Shown: one piece after another, positions 42,424 through 51,095 of the stretch
How positions within the stretch are numbered: position 1 is the first letter of the stretch
How the letters are laid out: each line of letters starts with the position of its first letter
Source: Bog-1198 sp963727045
Lineage (GTDB): Bacteria; Pseudomonadota; Gammaproteobacteria; Steroidobacterales; Steroidobacteraceae
NCBI GenBank assembly: GCA_963727045.1
Contig: CAVSES010000001.1
Coordinates: 1,054,001-1,118,000, forward strand
DNA length: 64,000 bases
Reading direction: 5' to 3'
The notes under the pieces: model-generated
What the model was told of the DNA's origin: nothing
What the model saw: the letters and a program-made list of their open reading frames with translations, nothing else
Database searches by the model: none
Made by a program: the position numbers and the translations under genes

Positions 42424-44136
42424 GTGGAACGCCAGCCGCTGCCGACGGACGCCCAATTGCAACAGCTGTCCGATTCGGCAAGTTTCAAGCGCGCGCAATC
42501 CTACGTGCGTACTGGCGCCGTTGAGATTACGGCTCGCCTCGACAGGCAGATCGACGCCATAGTGTCCGGTACAGAGGATTACTCCGTGAGGCTGCTGCTC
42601 GGCGGCCGTGAAGCGGAATCACACTGCACGTGCCCCGCGTTTGCGAAGGGGATATTTTGCAAGCATCTAATCGCCACCGCGATCGTCGCTCGCGACCACG
42701 CGACAACCGAGGACGGCGCGGGCGCCGATTCCGCCACGCCCCGCAGGGCTACGGCCACGGCGGATTCCGATCTGCGCGTCTTTCTCGCCGCACAGCCCGC
42801 CGAAAGACTTGCCGGTTGGCTCGCGGATCTCGCCGAAGCCGATCCGGCCATCGAGCGACGTCTGCGTGTCTACCAGTCACAGCATTCACCACGGGAGCTG
42901 CGCAAGGCGCTCGGCAGGTTGCTGCGTGCGCCGCGATTTCTGGATTGGCGCGCCTCGCGCAAGTTTGCCCGTGACCTCGACCCGGTCATTGAACTGCTTG
43001 CCGAATTGACGGGCAATGACGCCCACAACGGCATCGAACTCTACGAGTACGCGCTTACCCGCTTGTTCAAGATCTATGAACAAAGCGACGATTCCGGAGG
43101 CGATATCGGCGACCGGATTCGAGAACTCGTCCAGCGCTACCTCGATGGCCTCGTCCGCAGTACTCCCGCCGGCGCAGCACGCGCCAAGGCCCTTTTTGAC
43201 GTACAGCGCGAAGACCAGTGGAGTTTTCTGCCGATCAAGGAGGTCTGGCCACTCCTCGATGAGGCGGGCCGTGCGGTCTATGCAAAAGCCATCGAAGACG
43301 AATTTCACGCGCTACCTCCCCGCTCGCCCACCGAGGGGAACCGGTTCCAAAGCGGATACTTCTGGCCGACCGAGCGCATGGAGGCACTCGCCGCCGTACG
43401 CGGTGACACGAACACGCTCATCGCTGTCATCTCGCGGGACCTCGCGAGCGGGCACTCGTACGAACGCATTGTCGCCGTGTGTGAGGCAGCCGGTCGGCAC
43501 CGCGAAGCAACGCAGTGGGCTGAACGTGGACTGAAGGCGCATCCCGACTGGCGCGGCATACGGCCGCTCCTCGCGAGGCAATACGAGCGCGCCGGCCTGA
43601 CCGACGAATCCCTGGAGCTTTATTGGCAAGAGTTTCAACGTCAGCCCACGGTCGAAACTTGGCGAGCCCTGAAGAACGCGGCCGGTCGACAGTGGTCAGG
43701 CTACCGCACGCGGGCACTGGACGAGGTTTGTCGCCGCGAGCGCGCGTTACCTGACGGGCGACGCGATGCGTCTCTGCGCACAAGATTGCTGGTCGCCGAT
43801 CGCGACTTTGAAGCGGCCCGCGTACTCGCCGAGCAGCATGCGCTCGCGCCCGAGTTGCTCGACGGCCTTGCCCAACAGATCGCCACAACCCACCCGGAAT
43901 GCGCCGCCGGACTCCTGCGACGCTTCGTCGATGCGGTACTTCCGCGGTGTCAGCCCCGCGACTACGCCTATCAAGCGCAGCAGATTGCGCGAATTCTCGC
44001 ACTCGCACCCGGCTCGAGTTCGCGGGCCTGGGTCAATCAGATTCGCGTTCAGTACCGCGCGCGCCGCAAACTCATTTCACTGCTTGACGCTGCGATGACT
44101 CCAGGCGAAAGCTCGACTCGCGCACGAAGCAGTTGA
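42424..44136 (+). CDS. SWIM zinc-finger protein
   Basis: From the suggested GTG at 42424, 570 residues. The SWIM motif CxCxnCxH is present as SHCTCPAFAKGIFCKHLIAT near residue 70; SWIM fingers bind DNA or protein. The rest is helical and repeat-like, with TPR-resembling segments (AVCEAAGRHREATQWAERGL, LARQYERAGLTDESLELYWQ). The frame stays open upstream to 42247, overlapping the DUF5615 toxin; TTG 42400 or GTG 42424 avoid that. Similar SWIM proteins are uncharacterised. Confidence 0.8.
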   Translation: MERQPLPTDAQLQQLSDSASFKRAQSYVRTGAVEITARLDRQIDAIVSGTEDYSVRLLLGGREAESHCTCPAFAKGIFCKHLIATAIVARDHATTEDGAGADSATPRRATATADSDLRVFLAAQPAERLAGWLADLAEADPAIERRLRVYQSQHSPRELRKALGRLLRAPRFLDWRASRKFARDLDPVIELLAELTGNDAHNGIELYEYALTRLFKIYEQSDDSGGDIGDRIRELVQRYLDGLVRSTPAGAARAKALFDVQREDQWSFLPIKEVWPLLDEAGRAVYAKAIEDEFHALPPRSPTEGNRFQSGYFWPTERMEALAAVRGDTNTLIAVISRDLASGHSYERIVAVCEAAGRHREATQWAERGLKAHPDWRGIRPLLARQYERAGLTDESLELYWQEFQRQPTVETWRALKNAAGRQWSGYRTRALDEVCRRERALPDGRRDASLRTRLLVADRDFEAARVLAEQHALAPELLDGLAQQIATTHPECAAGLLRRFVDAVLPRCQPRDYAYQAQQIARILALAPGSSSRAWVNQIRVQYRARRKLISLLDAAMTPGESSTRARSS

Positions 44137-44208
44137 CACTCACTCATCTCGACGCCGGAGCGGAGGTTCCGAGGTTCCAAGGGAAGGCGAGAATCGACCA
44201 ATGCATTA

Positions 44209-44310
44209 CAGGGAGGGAATTTAACAACAGGCGGAAAGCCTATAATTACGGCATTCTAGAATGACCTAAAACTGAGTTACCCGCGCTGTTACCCACACTC
44301 AATTTTGAGG
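44209..44310. repeat. Dispersed repeat type R, short copy 4
   Basis: Keeps the CAGGGAGGGAAT start and two TTACCC blocks. It lies about 95 bases from the end of the Fic gene. Shares only the two ends of the pattern with copies 1 and 2, so the assignment is weaker. Confidence 0.4.
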
Positions 44311-44404
44311 AAAACGGCTACTGAACCCGGGACACTCGGACAAATCTCGGGCGGCGTTCTCGTCGGCGACTTCGAATCGCCAGTCAGCACCCGAACGTCG
44401 TTTC

Positions 44405-45529
44405 TTACCTAAAGAACTTGACGTAACTGTCAAACAAATATGTACGGCCTCGTTTTCCGCCCGTAATCTCTCGCAGAATTTTCAGCCTCTCTAAGTCGGC
44501 GACAAGCTTATATGCTGACGCTGCCGATATTTTAGCTATTCTACCGACGTCTGCGGCGTTGATCACGGGGTGTCGATAGAGGGCATTGAGAACTTTCTGC
44601 GCGTTTGCAGCTCGACTTCCGAGCGTGCTAATTTGCCCTTCGACCTTCTTCTGCAACTTCAATATATTATCGAACGTGAGGATGCCGCTTTTTGCCGTTT
44701 CAATTACACCCACAAGGAAAAATTTAAACCATTGTTGCAGATCGTTCTGCTCGCGAACTCTAATCAAGTTATCGTAATAGTGATTTCGATTTCGTTCAAA
44801 GAAATCGGAAAGATAAAGTATCGGTTGCTTAAGTATTCCCTTGCTTACCAGATACAGCGTGATCATCAGTCGTCCGACTCGACCATTCCCGTCTAGAAAG
44901 GGATGAATCGTTTCGAATTGATAGTGAACTAAGGCGGCTTTCATCAATTCTGGGAAATAGTCCCTATCGTTGTGAACGAATGCTTCCAGGTCAGACATCA
45001 ATTCCGGAATCTTCGTATGTATAGGCGGCACGAATGCTGCGTCATTGATAGTCGCACCGCCAATCCAGTTTTGGCTTCGTCGAAATTCTCCCGGTGATTT
45101 GTGTTTTCCGCGTACGCCCTGCATCAAGGTTTCGTGTGCTTCTCTTATTAGTCGCGACGAGAAGGGAATACTTTTGAGACGAGCAATCGCCTGGTTCATG
45201 GCCGCTACGTAATTTTGCACCTCTTCCCAGTCGTCGCGTTTGTCGAGCGCCACGTCTTCCTTGGCACGCAGCGCTTCATCCATATTGGTTTGGGTGCCTT
45301 CGATACGGCTCGACTGAGTCGCTTCTTTAAATACATGCATCTGAATGAAGAGGTCGATATTCGGAATGTAGTCCGAATACATATCAATGCGTCCCAATTC
45401 CCGGTCCGCCTGCCCTAGCAGTTGTAGGAGCTCCATGTTCTCGAGCTTCCATGGTCGATTTATAGGCGTTGGGTGAAAAGACATATAGTTTGTCTCTTGC
45501 ACTTTGTGGCCGGAATTGAAGTTCTTCAT
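44405..45529 (-). CDS. Fic-domain AMP-transferase, class II with own inhibitory motif
   Basis: A 374-residue Fic protein. The catalytic motif HPFLDGNGRVGR (209-220) is perfect. The inhibitory motif SxxxEG occurs N-terminal to it (SSRIEG, 73-78), which marks class II autoinhibited enzymes. A C-terminal winged helix (ISAASAYKLVADLERLKILR) follows. It should transfer AMP to a protein hydroxyl; target unknown. The gene and its upstream bases are clearly AT-richer than everything around, indicating separate acquisition. ATG 45484 is an alternative start. Confidence 0.93.
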   Translation of the reverse strand: MKNFNSGHKVQETNYMSFHPTPINRPWKLENMELLQLLGQADRELGRIDMYSDYIPNIDLFIQMHVFKEATQSSRIEGTQTNMDEALRAKEDVALDKRDDWEEVQNYVAAMNQAIARLKSIPFSSRLIREAHETLMQGVRGKHKSPGEFRRSQNWIGGATINDAAFVPPIHTKIPELMSDLEAFVHNDRDYFPELMKAALVHYQFETIHPFLDGNGRVGRLMITLYLVSKGILKQPILYLSDFFERNRNHYYDNLIRVREQNDLQQWFKFFLVGVIETAKSGILTFDNILKLQKKVEGQISTLGSRAANAQKVLNALYRHPVINAADVGRIAKISAASAYKLVADLERLKILREITGGKRGRTYLFDSYVKFFR

Positions 45530-45620
45530 TTCACTAAATTCTGTATTTAAAACAAGAGTCTTTCTTGTTTTAGATTATACGACTTAACTAAAATAAGGCA
45601 ATTGCTAATTATAGATATGA

Positions 45621-46903
45621 CAACATTGCGTTAAGGAAGTAGCGCGGCTGGACCTGAGGCGCATCCGCCCGATTCTGCAACTTCTCACCAAGCTCGATCT
45701 CCAGGGGAACGGCGTCGGTGGGAATGGCCTCAGTTGGCTCGATGGCGTCTATCATGACGGCATCGGCACGTTCTTTGTGGACAAAGCACCGGCCTGGGCG
45801 CGGCGCTGGAAGACCCTGATCGAGGAGTCGGATACCCAGACGAGCGCTCGCGCCTACGAAGCCGCGACCGCCTGGGCGGTGCGCCAGGGTCTGCGAAATG
45901 GCTCGCTCCATTCGAAATACGGGTTCGAGTATGCCGATCCTTCCAGTCACTGGATGCCTGCCGAGACTTGGAAAGTGCGCCGTAGCGGCTACCAACTGGA
46001 AAAGGATCTCCCCAGTGCGGAGCATTCATACACCGACAAAGCAGAGGCGGCGCTGCGGTCGTCGCTCTCCGGCCTACGGGAAGCCGTCGCGGCTGGTGAA
46101 GTCTGGGTCGGTCGAAAGGATCTGTATTTCCGGCGAGACGACGCCGAGGTACAACCTGAGGGCGTTGATCACGCCCAAAACGAGCTCTACCGCAAGGTCG
46201 GGCGGATACAGCTGCCGACGCTGTTGCTCGAGCTGGATTCGCAGGTGCATTTCAGCTGGAAGCTGTTGAGTCGCGAACCGAAGAGCGCCGAGGAACTGCT
46301 CGGTGTCTATGGTGCATTACTCGCCGCCGGCACCGACCTTCAGTCACGCGGGGTCGCGACAATGATCCGTGGCGTTCATGAAAGCACGATTCGTCGCTAT
46401 ATGCGTCTATTCGAAAGCGACCCGGCATTGCGCGAGGCCAACGATTCGCTCCTGCACTTCGCCCGCAGTCATAGTATCGTCAATCATTGGGGTAGCGGTT
46501 TTGAGGCGTCATCCGATTTGATGAGCCTAGATGCGAGTAAGCATCTCTATGATGCTCGCGTCGATCCGAAACGCCGTGTTCACGGCGTCGGAATATATCA
46601 AACCGTACTTGATCAATGGGGGATCCCGTACGATCAACCCTTACCGCTGCTGCGCCGCCAAGTCGGCGCCGCCCTTGAAGGCGTTGTGCGCCAGCGCGTG
46701 ACCCCGATCCGCTCGCTTGCGGTTGACACCCATGGCCACACCCACTTCGGATCCGGACTCGCCAAGCTTCTCGGCTTTGATTTGTATACTCGCTGGCACG
46801 ACATGCGCGGACAATGGCTGCATGTACCTCGGGATTGGCCGCCGGAGCCCGGCTTGGAGCCGGTCCTCATGAGAGACCTCGATCCGGAATTCATTCAATG
46901 CGT
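45621..46903 (+). pseudogene. Tn3-family transposase, both ends missing
   Basis: The frame is open from 45621 and encodes the central part of a Tn3-family transposase, including the core of its DDE domain: MIRGVHESTIRRYMRLFESD, SSDLMSLDASKHLYDARVDP, VHGVGIYQTVLDQWGIPYDQ and VDTHGHTHFGSGLAKLLGFD. The N-terminal several hundred residues and the C-terminal catalytic Glu part are missing. The left end joins Fic-associated AT-rich DNA. On the right the frame runs into IS21 end repeats and stops at 46943, so insertion of the IS probably cut it. Confidence 0.88.
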
Positions 46904-47052
46904 ATTCCACGCGATGGTGAACAGCGTTTCCACGGGATCGTGAACACGGATTCCACGGCAACGTGAACAGGTTTCCACGGGATGGTGAACAGTTTGGGGT
47001 GCCGCGTGGCGCGCTGTTCACGATCATGGAAAGGTGTTCACGATCGTGGAAA
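46904..47052. repeat. IS21-type end repeats
   Basis: Four direct 20-base repeats of the form TTTCCACGGGATNGTGAACA begin at 46904, 46927, 46950 and 46972, so the period is about 23 bases. They are followed by two inverted copies (TGTTCACGATCNTGGAAA) at 47015 and 47035. Multiple end repeats of this kind are transposase-binding sites of IS21-family elements. They mark the end belonging to the IstA fragment just downstream and cut the Tn3 transposase. Confidence 0.8.
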
Positions 47053-47126
47053 GTGGGGTGTTTGGCTGGAGATTGATCGAAAGGCAGACCGCGTAACCTG
47101 GGATTTTGCCGCCAGGAGCGCAGTCG

Positions 47127-47756
47127 ATGCCGAACGAGAGGATCTCCATGTCGAAGTTGAAGCAGCTGATCGAGCTGCAATCGAGCAATTTAAGCGTCCG
47201 GGCGCTGGGGCGTGCCTTGGGCCTGTCACTCGGCGCGGTCTCCAAGTACTTGCGGGCGGTTCGGGCCTGCGGGATCGAGGCGGCCGAGGCGGAAACGCTC
47301 ACTGAACACGAACTCGAGCGGCGCGTGTTCGGTCCGCTGCTGGCGGCCAAGCCGGCCGCGTTGGTGCCGCCGGACTGCGCGTGGATCCACGGCGAGCTGA
47401 AGCGCCACCGGCACGTGACCCTGCAGCTGCTGTGGGAAGAATACTCGGGCCGGTATGGCGCTGCGGCGTATCGCCGCAGCGCGTTCTGCCTGATTTATCG
47501 TCGCTGGGAGAAGCGGCTCAAGCGCTCGATGCGCCAGCGGCACTTCGCCGGCGAGAAGCTGTTCGTCGATTACGCCGGCCGCACGGTCCCGATCTTGGGC
47601 TACGGTGGCGTGGAAGCCTACCGGGCGCATCTGTTCGTGGCGGCCATGGGCGCGAGCGGCTGTGCGTATGCGGAGGCGACGCGAAGCGAGTCGCTGCCGG
47701 ACTGGCTTGGCAGCCACGTGCGGGCGCTGGAGTTCTACGGGGCGGCGCCCACGTAA
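47127..47756 (+). pseudogene. istA: IS21-family transposase IstA, C-terminally truncated (element 1)
   Basis: About 209 residues from ATG 47127 (AGGAG 9 bases before it): MPNERISMSKLKQLIELQ, a helix-turn-helix (RALGRALGLSLGAVSKYLRA), then AFCLIYRRWEKRL and GEKLFVDYAGRTVPI with the first DDE Asp. IstA normally has ~500 residues; this one ends abruptly after ALEFYGAAPT at a perfect palindrome. No IstB helper gene is present. It cannot transpose alone. Confidence 0.9.
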
Positions 47757-47779
47757 TCAAAAGCTTTTGATTACGTGGG
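47748..47779. repeat. Perfect 32-bp palindrome joining two IstA fragments
   Basis: CCCACGTAATCAAAAG followed by its exact reverse complement, centred between 47763 and 47764. It truncates two different IS21-family istA genes, arriving from opposite sides, at the same point of their protein sequence. It could fold into a 16-bp hairpin and might act as a terminator, but its origin is unclear. Confidence 0.85.
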
Positions 47780-48388
47780 TGCGCCGCCGAAATAACTCAA
47801 CGCCCGGACATGCGCACCCAGCCAATCCCCGGCGCCTTGGCTGAAGGTGGCCTCCGCGTAGGTGTAGTTGGAAAACCCGAGCACGGCGACGAAAATCTGG
47901 GCGGTGCGCACCGCGCCGGTGTGCCGATCCTGGATCGGCACCGTCTGGCCGGCGTAGTCGACGAACAGCTTGTCGCCGGGGACGTGTTCCTGGCGCAGCA
48001 CGAGCTCTTGCGTGGCGAGCCAGCGCCGGTACTGATCGCAAAACACACTGTACTGCCAGCCGTCGGGGTGGGCGCTCTTGTACTCCTCCCACAACAACAG
48101 CCGTGTGACGCCGCGGCGGCGCAGCTCCGCATGCAAGTACGCAAAGTCCGGTCGCGGTGTACGCGACAGCGGAACCAAGCGCCGATACATCTTGGCCTGC
48201 AGTGCCGCCTCATCCATCAGCGCCGGCAGCGGCCAAACCACATCGGCCTCGCGCGCCCGGCGAATACACTCTTGCACGGTGGAACGCGCGCTGCCGATCG
48301 CAGCAGCTATCTGTCTATCGCTGAAGCCCTCGGCCTTGAGCCGCAGAACCTCCCTGATCTTGCGCACGGGTAACCTCGCTTGCCCCAC
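47771..48388 (-). pseudogene. istA: IS21-family transposase IstA, C-terminally truncated (element 2)
   Basis: About 205 residues from GTG 48388 (GGAAGGGGAG upstream). VGQARLPVRKIREVLRLKAE and FSDRQIAAAIGSARSTVQEC give the helix-turn-helix; DKLFVDYAGQTVPIQD gives the first DDE Asp. It is only moderately similar to element 1, so it is a different IS21 member. It also stops after ALSYFGGAPT at the shared palindrome. No istB follows. Confidence 0.9.
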
Positions 48389-48466
48389 CGTAGCTCCCCT
48401 TCCTGTTGGAAAAAGAGACCACGGCAATGGCGGTTAACCCGCTTCACACCCCCCGGCTGGCATCAA

Positions 48467-48545
48467 CCGGAACGGTGGCCCGGCATGGACCGGAATGCTG
48501 GCCCGACATGCTCCGGAACTGGTGGCCGGCATGGCCCGGAATACG
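48467..48545. repeat. IS21-type end repeats of element 2
   Basis: Four direct repeats starting CCGGAA at 48467, 48490, 48513 and 48536, spaced exactly 23 bases, with a GGTGGCC-GGCATG-like body. This is the usual multi-repeat end upstream of istA in IS21 elements and marks the outer edge of element 2. Confidence 0.75.
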
Positions 48546-48960
48546 CAACGAAGAAGAAGAACGCCTTGAGCAAGAGCGCCGGGAACGCCGCGAGGCACAT
48601 GCCAAGCTCATTGCCGACCTCGAGCAACAAGCCGGCGCCTGGCATCGCGCCAGATTCTTGCGCCGGTACGTCCAAGCCGCACGCCGCATACTCAAAGGAC
48701 AGCGAGTCCAGGCTCATTTCCGAGACGAGACCATCGACTTCCTCGACTGGGCCGCCGCCTACGTCGACCACTTAGATCCCCTATCGGTCACGCCTCACAA
48801 TCCCGACCTCACGTCGGAGCCCCACTACTATTACCGCTCGAACGACGAGGTTCTCAAGGAGTCGCTGCAACGCGTTTTCGGTATCAACTGCCAACACGCC
48901 CGGAAGCTCCTTCGAGCAGCACTCACGGACACAAACGCAGAAGGATTAGAGAACGTGTAA
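48544..48960 (+). pseudogene. C-terminal fragment of a coiled-coil protein, interrupted by the IS
   Basis: About 138 codons open from the IS edge. A charged coiled coil (NEEEERLEQERRERREAHAK) is followed by HRARFLRRYVQAARRIL and TIDFLDWAAAYVDHLDPLSV. The last pattern is a C-terminus I have seen on several bacterial proteins without knowing the function. The frame continues upstream into the IS repeats, so the true N-terminus has been lost to the insertion. Confidence 0.55.
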
Positions 48961-49061
48961 ATCCATGGCACTGGTCGACGGACGGCATGCGACACCGCCT
49001 CGATCAGCGGCAACGTCATTGAACCACTTCCGCTGGCGAATGTTGCTCGACGCACGCACCC

Positions 49062-51095
49062 CTAGCTCTTTTTCCCCGCAGCATCCCCCGGCACCGGTAG
49101 TCCAACCTTTCGGCAAAACGCCGTGAAGCGGGGATCATCTTTGTAGCGCCCTATGAACGGGTCGTAGAGTAGATTGCGGACGCTCGGATCGCGGTACTTC
49201 CAAGCTTGCTCCAGCCACTCGAAGGTCTTGTCCGCGTCGCCTCGCATTGCGTAAACCTGAGCCACGTCGTAGGGATCCCAAGAAGCACCCTTATCAAGGA
49301 GAGTCTCCAGCGCGGCCTCTGCAGCCGCCCGGTTGCCACCAATCTGTAGCGCCTTTGCCAGTGCCGATTCCCGAAAAAAACTGGGTGGCTCCTGCTCCGC
49401 GGCGGCCAGCGCCGCCTTAGGATCACCTCGCCGAATCTCAATGTTGGTCAGCACCGCACCGTGGAGCCAAACAGCGCCAGGTTGCAGCTCGATAGCCCTC
49501 CGAATTGCCGCCTCCGCTTCTTCCAACCGATTCAGGGCGTAAAAATCGACGGCGAGCGAAGCGTACCACCTCGAGTGTAATGGATCGGTAGCGAGCGCCT
49601 GCTGGGTCAGCTCGATTGCGCGATCCAGTTCTAGGAAAGTAGCGAGTTGGCGGGCGAGACTGGCGGCCGCATCACCGCTTCCAGGAGCGAGTTCGAAAGC
49701 CTGACGATATTCCGCTTCGGCACCGCGCCAGTCGAAGTCCGCTGTTTCAAACAGCGAGCCCCGCGCAATGTGCGCACTCGCCAGATCGGGGTTCAGGGAC
49801 AGGGCGACGTTGACCGCCTCGCGTGCCTTCGCGTACGCCTCCATCGCTGTCGCGAGATTGAGATGAAATCCACCGAGATTTGTCCATGCGAGCGAGAGCA
49901 AACTCCACGCGAATGCGTAATGCGGATCCAGCTGTGTGGCCCGAGTGAAGCGCTCAATGGCCCTGTGATTGTCGGCGCCCGTGTCGCGTGCAAGGTAGTG
50001 CTTGCCCTCCAGCACGGCGTCGTAGGCTTCTAAATTACCACTCGGCGGTCGATCGCTCTGCTGAGCAGAGGCGTTCTCCTGCGGCATGAGGCGCGCCTTG
50101 AGTGCCTCGCCTACTGCACGAGTGAGATCGTCCTGCATGGTAAAGAGGTCCCCGTAGGGTCGGTCATACCGCTCGGACCATTGCGTACTGCCATCCAACG
50201 CATTGATGAGTTCGGCGCTCACCCTTACCTTATCGCCCGCATGACGCACCGTCCCTTCCAGCAAATGCGCAACGCCCAGCTTTGCCCCGATCGTCTTGCT
50301 GTCTTCCTTGGAATCCCGAAACCTGAACGAGGAGGTGCGACCAACCACCTTCACTCCCGGGAATTGCGAAAGCGTCGTGATCAGATCCTCCGATAGACCA
50401 TCTGAGAAGTACTCCTGGTCCTTCTTCTCGCTCATATCAGCGAACGGCAGCACTGCAATAGACTTGTCCGAGATCGCCGCCACCGCCGGTGCCTGCGCTT
50501 CTGGATGCTTCGACGGCCAGAAATGAATACCCAACGCCACCGCAACAGCCAGCCCCGTAAGAGCGGCGGCGCCCAGCGCTAACTGCCTAACACCGATCGA
50601 CGGATTCACCCGGGATCCAGGCACCAACACATCAGTCGCCGACGCCGGACTACGTCCAGTTGCTGTCGATAAAGCCCGCCCCACCGCTTGCGTGAGCTTC
50701 GCCAAGGCGCCCGGCATCCCCTGAGCCGCCACATCGATCCACTGCGATTCGCTCAAGAAGTACTCAAAGGACCGCGTCAAGGGGGCCGCATCAGTCTTGA
50801 GTGCAATGACTCGCCGCCGCTTGGACGCCGCCCGCTCGATTTCCCTTCCCACATGCGGAGACGCGACCGCGTGTTCAGAAAGCACCAATATCAGGACCTT
50901 GGACTCATTAATTGCGCCCACGATCTCATCCGCATACTGAGACCCCGGAGTGACATCCCGCGGCGCAATCCAACACCTGATCCCCTGCCGCTCAAGAGCC
51001 TCTACCACCGCATTGGCAACCGCCACATCCTGCGACGCGTAGCTCACGAATACATCGCGGCCCGCGATTGCCTGACTTGTGGAGTCCTCGCTCAT
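49062..51095 (-). CDS. TIR - TM - TolB/FlgO-like - TPR protein 5 (last of array)
   Basis: A 677-residue protein. TIR domain residues ~13-125: RDVFVSYASQDVAVANAVVE, the BB-loop-like CWIAPRDVTPG, and HVGREIERAA with the candidate NADase glutamate E85. A transmembrane helix lies at about 171-193 (LALGAAALTGLAVAVALGIHF). The TolB/FlgO-like module (~226-345: SIAVLPFADMSEKKDQEYFS, LLEGTVRHAGDKVRVSAELI, WSERYDRPYGD) and TPR repeats to the end follow. It is the most divergent of the five in the TolB module (DGLSEDLITTLSQFPG instead of DGMAEEILDLLAKIPG). Its ATG overlaps the stop of the preceding gene by 4 bases. Confidence 0.9.
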   Translation of the reverse strand: MSEDSTSQAIAGRDVFVSYASQDVAVANAVVEALERQGIRCWIAPRDVTPGSQYADEIVGAINESKVLILVLSEHAVASPHVGREIERAASKRRRVIALKTDAAPLTRSFEYFLSESQWIDVAAQGMPGALAKLTQAVGRALSTATGRSPASATDVLVPGSRVNPSIGVRQLALGAAALTGLAVAVALGIHFWPSKHPEAQAPAVAAISDKSIAVLPFADMSEKKDQEYFSDGLSEDLITTLSQFPGVKVVGRTSSFRFRDSKEDSKTIGAKLGVAHLLEGTVRHAGDKVRVSAELINALDGSTQWSERYDRPYGDLFTMQDDLTRAVGEALKARLMPQENASAQQSDRPPSGNLEAYDAVLEGKHYLARDTGADNHRAIERFTRATQLDPHYAFAWSLLSLAWTNLGGFHLNLATAMEAYAKAREAVNVALSLNPDLASAHIARGSLFETADFDWRGAEAEYRQAFELAPGSGDAAASLARQLATFLELDRAIELTQQALATDPLHSRWYASLAVDFYALNRLEEAEAAIRRAIELQPGAVWLHGAVLTNIEIRRGDPKAALAAAEQEPPSFFRESALAKALQIGGNRAAAEAALETLLDKGASWDPYDVAQVYAMRGDADKTFEWLEQAWKYRDPSVRNLLYDPFIGRYKDDPRFTAFCRKVGLPVPGDAAGKKS

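Noticed and set aside
46904..47052. CRISPR-like array of ~20-base repeats
   Set aside because: Only four direct copies with spacers of 2-3 bases, plus inverted copies, next to istA: these are IS21 end repeats.
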